From contig JAUYIX010000063.1 of the NCBI GenBank assembly GCA_030688115.1, positions 1 to 6,740 of the forward strand: a stretch of DNA of 6,740 nt, in the 5' to 3' direction. The notes under the pieces were generated by a model that was not told the DNA's origin, searched no databases, and saw nothing but the letters and a program-made list of their open reading frames with translations. The position numbers and the translations under genes are program-made. Origin of the DNA: a bacterium (GTDB lineage: Bacteria; Patescibacteriota; JAUYIX01). Numbering within the stretch: the stretch's first letter is position 1; each line of letters opens with the position of its first letter. Positions 1-5,494 of this stretch are shown here, one piece after another.

Positions 1-1
1 G

Positions 2-580
2 GTCTTCATCAAGGCCCTCGAGGATCTCGGCGCCACAGACGAGGACTTCGACAAGATCGACAACCACGAGCTCGTCCGCGAGCTTGCCAAGTCTTTCCTC
101 GGCGCCAGGGCCGTGGTCCATCAGGGCCTGCGCGTCGTGCTCGACCGCACCAAGACGGTCAAGCAGCTCGTCTCGGACGGTCAGTGCGACTGGAGAAACG
201 ACGAGATCAACGCCAACATAAAGTTGGTCGGTACGGGTCCTGACGAGGTCTGGGTGGAGTACGTCCACCTCGGACGCGAGGCAAGTGACGCCGAGGTCGA
301 CGCTGAGCACGAGCGTCAGGGTCTCACCCCGATCGAGCCGGAGTACATGCTCGCTCTGGGTGCCCAGCATCCCGAGGAGCAGCGGAAGCACCCGATCGCT
401 TCTATGTACACGGCCTGGGCCGGCCCCGATCGCGATCAGCGCCTCCTGTACATCTTCACCGGGCGCCACGGTCGCGACCTCGACCTCGGTTGTCGCTTCA
501 CCGGCGGTCGCTGGTCTGGGTGCACGCGGTTCGCTGCTCGTCGCAAGTCTCCGGCGTTGCCCTTGGGCACTTGTCCTTAG
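2..580 (+). CDS. DGR target protein with C-terminal variable repeat (5'-partial)
   Basis: The reading frame is open from the window edge to a TAG at 578-580, so the true start lies upstream and 192 residues are visible. The N-terminal half is charged and probably helical; I recognise no named domain there. The last part, from about residue 137, has the aromatic and basic pattern of DGR-diversified ligand-binding domains (often a C-type-lectin fold): LLYIF, a variable run, then GGRWSGCTRFAARRK. This segment is the VR, matched by a near-identical non-coding template 485 bases downstream. At every AAY position of the template the target has another residue (D, F, R, H, G). The gene is clearly more GC-rich than the reverse transcriptase gene. 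The role is inferred: a binding or surface-recognition protein whose C-terminus is rewritten by the retroelement. No signal peptide can be judged because the N-terminus is missing. Confidence 0.88.
   Translation, partial: VFIKALEDLGATDEDFDKIDNHELVRELAKSFLGARAVVHQGLRVVLDRTKTVKQLVSDGQCDWRNDEINANIKLVGTGPDEVWVEYVHLGREASDAEVDAEHERQGLTPIEPEYMLALGAQHPEEQRKHPIASMYTAWAGPDRDQRLLYIFTGRHGRDLDLGCRFTGGRWSGCTRFAARRKSPALPLGTCP
410..551 (+). repeat. DGR variable repeat (VR)
   Basis: The segment aligns without gaps to 895-1036 at a constant offset of 485. Similarity starts at ACGGCCTGG and ends just after CGTCGCAAG, six to nine bases past the last invariant codon. Of 142 aligned positions 22 differ; 19 fall where the template has A (changed to G, C or T) and 3 where it has C (937, 948, 1004). 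The invariant 3' block, about 524-547, is GC-rich and is the likely initiation-of-mutagenic-homing (IMH) region. It ends 30 bases before the stop codon, as expected for C-terminal VRs. Confidence 0.93.
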
Positions 581-613
581 GACCTCGTGGATCTCTGATC
601 CCTTGGCCTTTCC

Positions 614-655
614 GCCCCGTTTTGCAATCGTTGCAACTCGGGGCTTCTTTTTTTC
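614..655 (+). terminator. Rho-independent terminator of the DGR target gene
   Basis: GCCCCG (614-619) pairs with CGGGGC (639-644). Inside, TTGCAA (622-627) pairs with TTGCAA (631-636) around a TCG loop, with a small TT/CT internal loop between the two stems. A T-rich tract, 645-654, follows. It lies 33 bases after the target stop, so it should end that transcript and separate it from the template RNA. Confidence 0.85.
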
Positions 656-894
656 TTATTTCTTATTATACTGGACACGGGTTATTTGAGTGAGTCGGCG
701 GCCAAGGCTCCCGGCCTCAGGGCTCGTTCTCTGTTCAGCCAGAATCGTCCAAGCCACGGCTAGGGCGAGCGTGTTCGGCAGAGCTCAAAAAAAAGGAACT
801 TGGTACAACATTGCTTGGGAGATAACTTCTCCATAGACCGGTACAGCCCTGCGAGTACTCGATGGGCAGTGACATAGATGGCATGTTGTGCAAG
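656..894. other. Gene-free leader between target gene and template repeat
   Basis: No convincing coding region is seen on either strand; the short open frames lack conserved-looking sequence. A TATACT box at 667-672 sits just after the terminator and could be the -10 of a promoter for the template RNA, but no good -35 is seen. A weaker pair, TTGGTA at 800-805 with GATAAC at 821-826, has a 15-base gap. An A8 run precedes GGAACTTGG at about 795. The likely role is to hold the promoter and 5' part of the template RNA; this is inferred from position. Confidence 0.35.
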
Positions 895-1036
895 ACGGCC
901 TGGACCGACCCCGATCGCAATCAGCGCCTCCTGTACCTCAACACCGACAACAACGGTCGCAACCTCAACCTCAATTGTCGCAACACCGGCAATCGCTGGT
1001 CTGCGTACACGCGGTTCGCTGCTCGTCGCAAGACTC
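895..1036 (+). repeat. DGR template repeat (TR), non-coding RNA template
   Basis: This is the adenine-rich version of the target's C-terminal segment. Read in the VR frame it has nine AAC/AAT codons (919, 940, 949, 952, 961, 967, 973, 982, 991), all changed in the VR. It has 32 adenines, of which 19 differ in the VR. In known DGRs the TR is transcribed, the reverse transcriptase copies it with random insertion opposite adenines, and the cDNA replaces the VR; the TR itself stays constant. An open frame from an ATG-like start at 862 runs through it, but it is a by-product of the shared frame and not a likely gene. The TR lies on the same strand as the target and the RT. Confidence 0.93.
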
Positions 1037-1041
1037 TTTTG

Positions 1042-1070
1042 ACCTCCACCTTAACGGTGGAGGTTTTGTT
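1042..1070 (+). terminator. Hairpin directly after the TR, likely end of the template RNA
   Basis: ACCTCCACC (1042-1050) and GGTGGAGGT (1056-1064) form a perfect 9-bp stem with a TTAAC loop, followed by TTTGTTGT. It begins five bases after the TR ends. It resembles a rho-independent terminator on the + strand, with an imperfect T tract. No T tract follows on the minus strand. The minus-strand avd stop codon (1053-1051) lies in the loop. It may instead be a structural element of the template RNA. Confidence 0.65.
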
Positions 1071-1410
1071 GTGCTGCGAGAGTCATAACTGATCTGCGCC
1101 AGGCACCCAGCATACGTCCGACTTCTACGAGGGGACCGCCGAGATGCTGATACTTTTTGTTGTCGATGAGCCGTAGTTGCCAAGCCATACTGAGGACGTA
1201 TTTAAGCGTGTCGAGTTTGACGCTGGCTTTATCTATGGCGCGTTGTTTATCGAGGCCGCGGGAGTAGCAAGCGAGGAGCAGTAGTTCTAGTAAATCTAAA
1301 AACAGCTGGTCTATTTTTTGGCCGAGCGTAAGGCGTGAGAGACGTGGAATGTGCGGTAGCAAACGGTGCCAACTTTGGTAGGCTTGGGAGGTCTTATGCA
1401 AAATTGGCAA
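1051..1410 (-). CDS. avd: Avd-family DGR accessory protein (four-helix bundle)
   Basis: The 119-residue product has the Avd pattern: LPILHKT near the start, LTLGQKIDQ (27-35), a Leu-rich helix, ASVKLDTLK (62-70) and VGRMLGAWRRS (97-107). Avd proteins form a positively charged pentameric barrel that binds the reverse transcriptase and template RNA and is needed for mutagenic homing. Length and the order of helices fit the family. The start is uncertain: TTG at 1410 is the only usual start codon in frame, and the frame stays open to 1458. An ATG at 1436-1434 would join this frame if the G7 run at 1425-1431 had one more base. The gene is on the opposite strand to target, TR and RT, diverges from RT across about 50 bases, and ends inside the hairpin after the TR. 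Family assignment is firm; the start is not. Confidence 0.88.
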   Translation of the reverse strand: MPILHKTSQAYQSWHRLLPHIPRLSRLTLGQKIDQLFLDLLELLLLACYSRGLDKQRAIDKASVKLDTLKYVLSMAWQLRLIDNKKYQHLGGPLVEVGRMLGAWRRSVMTLAAQQNLHR

Positions 1411-1424
1411 ATCACCGACTGGTT

Positions 1425-1431
1425 GGGGGGG
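1425..1431. repeat. G7 homopolymer between avd and RT starts
   Basis: Seven G residues lie in the short divergent region where both avd and RT lack an in-frame ATG. On the minus strand an ATG at 1436-1434 would be in the avd frame with eight (or five) bases in the run. On the + strand an ATG at 1396 would be in the RT frame with six or nine. With seven, the + ATG only gives a 19-codon ORF that stops at 1455. Either an assembly error, a switchable tract or coincidence. Confidence 0.5.
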
Positions 1432-1462
1432 TCCATCCCGGACGAGTGTCGGTAAAATTCAG

Positions 1463-2446
1463 TTGGTTCATACGATTGCTGATGTTAGCGCACTAGAAAA
1501 TCTTTTGGAAGCCTGGGGCGAGTTTGAGGCGGGCAAACGAGATAAGCTTGATGTTCAACGATTTAGCTTACACCTCTTTGATAATTTGTTTGAGTTACAG
1601 CAATTGATTGCAACGGGTCAGTATCGACATGGGCCCTATGAGCGGTTTGTCGTGTCAGATCCAAAAAAAAGAATTATCCATAAAGCCAGTGTACGAGATC
1701 GTGTGTTGCATCGAGCATTGTATCGGTTGCTGTACCCGTTTTTTGATCGTACGTTTATTGCGGATAGTTACTCCTGTCGTGTAGGTAAAGGGACGCACCT
1801 GTCGCTTGATCGATTTACTGTGTTGGCCAGGCGGGCTAGTCACAATCATAAGCACACGGTCTGGGTGCTCAAAGGAGACATCCGTAAATTCTTTGCAAGT
1901 ATCAATCATGCGGTGTTACTTGCGTTGTTATGGTCGCATATTCCGGACAGATCGCTGAGGCGGCTATTGGCCACTGTTGTTGAGAGTTTTTCTACCTTGC
2001 CAGGCACGGGGTTGCCACTTGGGAACCTCACCTCGCAGTTGTTCTGCAATGTGTACCTCAATCAATTTGATCAGTTTGTAAAGCACAAGCTTAAGGCAGA
2101 ATACTATCAGCGCTATGCGGATGATTTTGTGATTATGTCGTGTGACAAGAGCTGGCTTGAGCAATTGTTGCCGTTGCTCGAGCAGTTTTTATGGGAGCGC
2201 TTGCGACTACAAATGCACCCGGATAAGGTCTGGATCAAGACGGTGGCGTCCGGCGTTGACTTTTTGGGTTGGGTGCACTTTCCGTACCATCGCGTGTTAC
2301 GGCAGAGCACCAAACGCAGAATGCTGGCCGCGGTTGCGGGTGGTTCTGTCAAAACTATGCACTCGTATCTTGGTATGCTTACGCATGGCAACGCTCTAAA
2401 GCTCACGGCTGAGGTAGAGACTACGTATTATTTGTTTAACTCGTAA
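1463..2446 (+). CDS. DGR reverse transcriptase
   Basis: The 327-residue protein is an RNA-directed DNA polymerase of the DGR type. The order is: ENLLEAWGEF (12-21), HKASVRDRVLH (73-83), the first catalytic aspartate in GDIRKFF (138-144, D139), the motif GLPLGNLTSQ (183-192) that is typical of DGR and related retroelement enzymes, and the active site YADD (218-221) with VDFLGW (265-270) after it. The thumb-like C-terminus has the usual SYLGMLTHGN (301-310). No endonuclease or maturase domain is present, as in other DGR enzymes. It should copy the TR RNA with errors at adenines, together with Avd. The start is a TTG without a clear Shine-Dalgarno sequence; the frame is open further upstream but has no ATG. 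It matches where homologues usually begin. All catalytic residues are intact, so the element may be active. Confidence 0.95.
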   Translation: MVHTIADVSALENLLEAWGEFEAGKRDKLDVQRFSLHLFDNLFELQQLIATGQYRHGPYERFVVSDPKKRIIHKASVRDRVLHRALYRLLYPFFDRTFIADSYSCRVGKGTHLSLDRFTVLARRASHNHKHTVWVLKGDIRKFFASINHAVLLALLWSHIPDRSLRRLLATVVESFSTLPGTGLPLGNLTSQLFCNVYLNQFDQFVKHKLKAEYYQRYADDFVIMSCDKSWLEQLLPLLEQFLWERLRLQMHPDKVWIKTVASGVDFLGWVHFPYHRVLRQSTKRRMLAAVAGGSVKTMHSYLGMLTHGNALKLTAEVETTYYLFNS

Positions 2447-2447
2447 T

Positions 2448-2651
2448 TTGGCGTTGTTCGGCCAACAAAAAACGGGCCAGGACAAGCAGCGCGGTTTGGT
2501 TTATGAAGGGATAGTTACGCAACTTAAGGTTGCTGGACAATTTGGGGCAATCGTGGTATAGCAATGGTGCCAACTTCATAGAGTCCCCGGTTCAGGTGGT
2601 AGTTCCTGCTCTCCGCAGATCGTCTTTGCAGATGGTTCTATTACATTATGA
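2448..2651 (+). pseudogene. Frameshifted C-terminal remnant of an unrecognised gene
   Basis: Frame starting at 2448 reads a protein-like stretch (FGQQKTGQDKQRG, then VYEGIVTQLKVAGQF) up to a TAG at 2559-2561. From 2554 a second frame reads WYSNGANFIESP, and from 2589 the first frame resumes with GSGGSSCSPQ and ends IVFADGSITL, stop TGA at 2649-2651. Joined, they look like one C-terminal domain with two frame breaks: one near 2547-2553 and one in the C4 run at 2585-2588, where one added C restores the frame. The old stop overlaps the ATG of the next gene as ATGA, which is a sign of former translational coupling. No start and no N-terminal part are seen; the upstream side is occupied by the retroelement. 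The family is not named with confidence; the tail pattern suggests a secreted or surface protein. Confidence 0.55.
2534..2562 (+). promoter_or_regulatory. Possible promoter for the ATP-grasp gene
   Basis: TGGACA (2534-2539) is followed after 17 bases by TATAGC (2557-2562) with an upstream TG (2554-2555) as in extended -10 elements. It lies about 85 bases before the ATG at 2648, inside the gene remnant, so it could be chance or a promoter gained after the upstream gene decayed. Confidence 0.3.
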
Positions 2652-3664
2652 CTCAAAAAAATACACCGACCCCGCCGACAGTGCCGATCCCTCTCAATCT
2701 TCTCGAGGACGAACGTCTCCTGGCCGCGGCCGCTAAAAAACTGAATATCAAGGTAGAGCCGATCGACCAATCGACCGGACTGAATGTGTTTAGTCGGGCC
2801 GGTCGTCGATTTTTTGTTTGGCGCCACATTGTGGATCTAAATAGTTACGTTGCCTCGGCGGTGGCCAACAACAAAGCGATACTCAAGCGGCTTTTGGTGC
2901 GAGAGGGGATCCGGACGGCGCCCGGGTTCACCGAGAAAAATCCTAACCGTGCGCTGGAGCGAGTGCGCCAGGGTGACCTGAGTTACCCGCTGGTGGTCAA
3001 GCCGATCGATGGGTCGGGTGGTGTAGCGGTGACCGTGGATGTGCGCGACGATGCGACCTTGCTCCGCGGGATCGAGGAGGTGTTTAAGTTCAACCGACGG
3101 ACCAAGGGTAAGCCTAACTCGTTTTTGGTTGAGGCTTTTGTGCCGGGCGACGACTATCGTTTTGTGGTGCTAGATGGGCGGGTGCTGACGGTTTTGTTGC
3201 GCAAGCCGGCCTATGTGATTGGCGACGGGCGGTCGAGTATCGGTCGCTTGATTGATTTGTATAATTCCCAGCCGGGTGTGGAGCCGACTCTGCCGCTTAA
3301 TCCGATCGTGCGCGATCTTGAGCTGCAACGGCATCTGAGTCTGCAAAATTTGGCAGAACACTCGGTTGTGGGGCGCGGGGTGCGCGTGGTCTTGCGCAAA
3401 AACGCAAACGTCAGTACGGGTGGCCGCTCGTTTGAGTGCACCGATCGGGTGCACGAGGATTATAAAAAGTTGGCAGTACGGATTGCACGGCTGTTGGAGC
3501 TGCGCTTTTGCGCGGTTGATTTGCTGGCACCGGACATCCGGAGGTTTGAAAAATTTGCCGTGCTTGAGGTCAATACGCGGCCCGGCCTGGATGTCCACGA
3601 AAAACCCTACCGCGGGCGGGCTTTTGCGCTAACCGAGACGCTGCTGCGGGCGATGTTTAGATAA
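2648..3664 (+). CDS. ATP-grasp ligase, cyanophycin synthetase-like domain
   Basis: The 338-residue protein is an ATP-dependent carboxylate-amine ligase of the ATP-grasp superfamily. It resembles the ATP-grasp domain of cyanophycin synthetase and of bifunctional glutathione synthetases. Seen in order: YPLVVKPIDGSGGVAVTV (113-130) with the nucleotide-binding lysine and Gly-rich loop; FLVEAFVPGDDYRFVV (159-174); AYVIGDGRSSIGRLID (188-203), diagnostic of the cyanophycin synthetase type; LRKNANVSTGGRS (249-261); AVDLLAPD (289-296); and the metal-binding LEVNTRPGLDVH (306-317). The Mur-ligase half of true cyanophycin synthetase is absent, so it probably joins an amino acid or peptide by another route; the substrate is unknown. 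It starts at ATG 2648, overlapping the remnant's stop. No Shine-Dalgarno sequence is evident. Confidence 0.85.
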   Translation: MTQKNTPTPPTVPIPLNLLEDERLLAAAAKKLNIKVEPIDQSTGLNVFSRAGRRFFVWRHIVDLNSYVASAVANNKAILKRLLVREGIRTAPGFTEKNPNRALERVRQGDLSYPLVVKPIDGSGGVAVTVDVRDDATLLRGIEEVFKFNRRTKGKPNSFLVEAFVPGDDYRFVVLDGRVLTVLLRKPAYVIGDGRSSIGRLIDLYNSQPGVEPTLPLNPIVRDLELQRHLSLQNLAEHSVVGRGVRVVLRKNANVSTGGRSFECTDRVHEDYKKLAVRIARLLELRFCAVDLLAPDIRRFEKFAVLEVNTRPGLDVHEKPYRGRAFALTETLLRAMFR

Positions 3665-3686
3665 TGGTTTTCATCGCGAGTTAGAT

Positions 3687-3710
3687 ACTAGCGACAAAAA
3701 GAAAGCTAGT
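3687..3710. other. Inverted repeat between convergent genes
   Basis: ACTAGC (3687-3692) and GCTAGT (3705-3710) form a 6-bp stem with a 12-base A-rich loop. It lies in the 69-base gap between two converging genes, where a two-way terminator would be expected, but no T tract follows on either strand. Weak support. Confidence 0.3.
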
Positions 3711-3733
3711 CAAATTATTGCTGGCACATGCGT

Positions 3734-4318
3734 CTATTTTCTTAACGGCTGTAGCACACCTTTGGGGGTAATCTCAAACACAATTTCCCAAGCGCGTTTG
3801 TATTCCTGGATAGAAGAGATAAACCGGTAATCACTCTTGATCCGAGCAGCCGTAAACACTTTTTTATACAGTTCAGCCATGACAGCATCAACCATGACGT
3901 GCAGGATGACGTTCCAGGGCTCATGCGGGTATTTTTTTCTGAGCATCTTTGTAACCCTCCGCATTTTTAGCGTTCCATCTTTTTGACTCAGTAGTCGATG
4001 CGTAAGCTCATGTGCCAGTGAATCAACAAATCGCGTTGCTGGTCGGTTGGCAAAGATTGGCATAATAACAGGGTCAGAAATTGGCACTCCACGCCCAACC
4101 ACGTAACAAGTTATTGTATCTTCACTAAAAGTGACGCCAACAATTTTTTCAAGCGTGCGAACAACTTTTTTCTCGTGTTTTTTCCAGAGACGTTGCCGTG
4201 CTTTCAATAAAAAAAGAATTTCATCTGGAGATGGGTAAACGCCATCATGTTGCGCGAGCCAATTTTGTTTGTTGTATTCTTCAAAAACACGAGAATACCT
4301 AAACTTGATGGTGGTCAT
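3734..4318 (-). CDS. Putative zinc metallopeptidase-like protein (HELTH motif)
   Basis: The 194-residue protein contains HELTH (103-107), a match to the HExxH zinc-binding and catalytic motif, within SLAHELTHRLL. About 35 to 45 residues later VDAVMAELYKK (143-153) could supply a third ligand (E149), as in gluzincins; H140 is an alternative. The N-terminal ~60 residues are charged and helical. No signal peptide or membrane segment is seen, so it is probably cytoplasmic. I do not recognise a named family; proteolytic activity is inferred from the motif alone. It is the last gene of a minus-strand group, 7 bases after the CYTH gene, and likely translated from the same mRNA. Confidence 0.75.
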   Translation of the reverse strand: MTTIKFRYSRVFEEYNKQNWLAQHDGVYPSPDEILFLLKARQRLWKKHEKKVVRTLEKIVGVTFSEDTITCYVVGRGVPISDPVIMPIFANRPATRFVDSLAHELTHRLLSQKDGTLKMRRVTKMLRKKYPHEPWNVILHVMVDAVMAELYKKVFTAARIKSDYRFISSIQEYKRAWEIVFEITPKGVLQPLRK

Positions 4319-4325
4319 GGTCTAG

Positions 4326-4856
4326 CTACAGCTTGTTTTCAATAGATTCAACAAACCGCGTAAGCTCTTGCTCGGTCATGAGTGTGACCCCAAGCTCCTT
4401 AGCAACTGCGTGAACTTTTTTCTCAGCGGCTGATGTGTCTGCATTATTGTCAATCAGACTCTCTATTTCCATGTGATGTCCCCAGGTCTTGCTGAACTTA
4501 AGCGCAATCTCGCAGCCCTTGTAGCTAAAGTTTTGACGCTGCTGCGGTTCGTGAATGACTTTGCGGGTGAGATTCAGCGCCTTAACCAGATTAACGGCGT
4601 TTCCAAATTGGTCAGGCACAATGCCACACTCAATCTCTTCAAAAGCGGCGCCACGTCCGATGCGGTTAAGCTTGAGTGACAGCTTGGCCGCGTGCTTGGT
4701 TGTGTTATTTACCAACTTGAGCAGCCGATCAGGCAAAATAAAGTAGTAGACATCCTTATCATCATTGCCGAGCGATTCGGCGTTTTTGTTCAAAAAAACC
4801 AGGAGTTCGTCATGTTTTTGCCGGCCGAACCGAGCGCGGAGTTCTACCTCGATCAT
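4326..4856 (-). CDS. CYTH domain protein (class IV adenylate cyclase/triphosphatase fold)
   Basis: The 176-residue protein begins with IEVELRARF, the ExExK/R signature (E3, E5, R7) of the CYTH fold. The alternating charged strands follow: KLSLKLNRIGRGA (58-70), FEEIECGI (72-79), EIALKFSKTWGHHMEIESLI (116-135, with E130 and E132), and the C-terminal helices with a late LGV. CYTH proteins bind triphosphate-bearing substrates with divalent metals and act as adenylate cyclases, thiamine or inorganic triphosphatases. Which activity applies here cannot be told from the sequence. It lies 3 bases after doc and 7 bases before the HELTH gene, so the three are likely co-transcribed. No Shine-Dalgarno sequence precedes the ATG. 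Confidence 0.82.
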   Translation of the reverse strand: MIEVELRARFGRQKHDELLVFLNKNAESLGNDDKDVYYFILPDRLLKLVNNTTKHAAKLSLKLNRIGRGAAFEEIECGIVPDQFGNAVNLVKALNLTRKVIHEPQQRQNFSYKGCEIALKFSKTWGHHMEIESLIDNNADTSAAEKKVHAVAKELGVTLMTEQELTRFVESIENKL

Positions 4857-4859
4857 GGC

Positions 4860-5279
4860 TTACTGTTTAGTAATTGCATTAGATATAAATGCTTTAATCG
4901 AAATAATAGTTTGCTCTTTTTCATTTGCAGCGCTCGCAGCCACGGACTTTGCAAACTTATAGAGAGAGTCCACCCCGGTATCAAGCCAAAGATCATTTTT
5001 AAAAAGAAAAACGAGCAGGGTGGTAACAGCAAGCCGTTTGTTACCGTTTTCAAATGGGTGGTTCTTGTTCATTAAGTAAAATAGTATAGCTGCTTTATCC
5101 ACCAGAGTCGGATACAGTTGCTTACCGTCAAAACTCAAAAAGGGTTGATCAAGACAACTCTCGAGTTTACCTAAAAAGCGTGTCGTAAAGGGTGGAAGTG
5201 GTTCATCCCACTCCATGATCTTTTTTGCCAGCACAAAGGCGATCTCCTCAACTTCTGCTAGCGATATCTTGCTTATCAT
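4860..5279 (-). CDS. doc: Fic/Doc family toxin (death-on-curing)
   Basis: The 139-residue protein (from ATG 5279) has the Fic/Doc active site HPFENGNKR at residues 74-82: catalytic His74, the acidic/Asn turn and the NKR end of Doc-type proteins rather than the GNGR of Fic AMPylases. Doc of phage P1 phosphorylates EF-Tu and stops translation. The helices before (DKAAILFYLMNKN) and after (LAVTTLLVFLFKND) fit the Fic core. The start is likely ATG 5279, which shares one base with the TGA of the antitoxin gene (TGATG) and has GGGAG just upstream; a GTG at 5282 is the alternative. The 3-base gap to the CYTH gene shows an operon. The C-terminus is slightly extended and Ala/Ser rich. Confidence 0.88.
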   Translation of the reverse strand: MISKISLAEVEEIAFVLAKKIMEWDEPLPPFTTRFLGKLESCLDQPFLSFDGKQLYPTLVDKAAILFYLMNKNHPFENGNKRLAVTTLLVFLFKNDLWLDTGVDSLYKFAKSVAASAANEKEQTIISIKAFISNAITKQ

Positions 5280-5440
5280 CACTCCCGTCCAAGCATGCGC
5301 AAGGTTTCACCGTACTGGTCGACGACTTTTTTTACCGCCTTATGAATAACTGCACGCTGCTCTGGCGTGAGTTTTTCCGAGGCCTTGGAGCCTCTTTGGG
5401 CGGCTTGTTGCTGGTTTTTGCGCATATCTTTGTGGGACAT
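5279..5440 (-). CDS. Small putative antitoxin partner of Doc
   Basis: A 53-codon frame from ATG 5440 to TGA 5281-5279 was found by reading the minus strand upstream of doc. It encodes a very polar peptide: an N-terminal Lys/Gln-rich stretch (KDMRKNQQQ), then LTPEQRAVIHKAV and a helical KKVVDQYGETLRMLGRE tail. An in-frame TAG four codons upstream fixes ATG 5440 as the start. The one-base overlap with doc, same strand and order (antitoxin first) are the classic layout of a toxin-antitoxin pair. In Phd-type antitoxins the C-terminal helix blocks the Doc active site; here this is inferred. No Phd DNA-binding domain is visible because the protein is too short. Confidence 0.72.
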   Translation of the reverse strand: MSHKDMRKNQQQAAQRGSKASEKLTPEQRAVIHKAVKKVVDQYGETLRMLGRE

Positions 5441-5445
5441 GCTAG

Positions 5446-5494
5446 CACGCTAACATTAAATAATTCTTAAGCCAAAGACAGGGGATTTAGCGTG
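5446..5494. promoter_or_regulatory. Inverted repeat upstream of the antitoxin gene
   Basis: CACGCTAA (5446-5453) and TTAGCGTG (5487-5494) are a perfect 8-bp inverted repeat, 33 bases apart, around the AT-rich gap between rdgB and the antitoxin gene. The right arm covers the rdgB stop codon. It could be an operator of the toxin-antitoxin operon or chance. The AT-rich stretch at 5455-5470 is where a promoter would lie, with TTTAAT as a possible -10 but no good -35. Confidence 0.25.

Noticed and set aside
556..570. Short TGCC/GGCA hairpin with a CTTG loop just after the VR, as a homing cruciform
   Set aside because: Only four base pairs; known VR hairpins have stems of about seven to ten pairs, so this is likely chance.
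614..1064. CRISPR array or tandem repeats
   Set aside because: The only repeat pair is the single VR/TR copy; no regularly spaced short repeats are seen.
862..1092. 76-codon + strand ORF over the template repeat, similar to the target C-terminus
   Set aside because: It shares the VR frame only because the TR is a copy. Its start lies outside the repeat in unrelated sequence and the mismatches follow adenine mutagenesis, so it is a template, not a truncated paralogue.
2530..2736. 68-codon + strand ORF before and across the ATP-grasp start
   Set aside because: Its only protein-like part is a piece of the frameshifted remnant; the rest is a shadow of the ATP-grasp gene in another frame.
3170..3598. 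142-codon minus-strand ORF inside the ATP-grasp gene
   Set aside because: It lies wholly antisense to conserved ATP-grasp motifs and its sequence has no family pattern.
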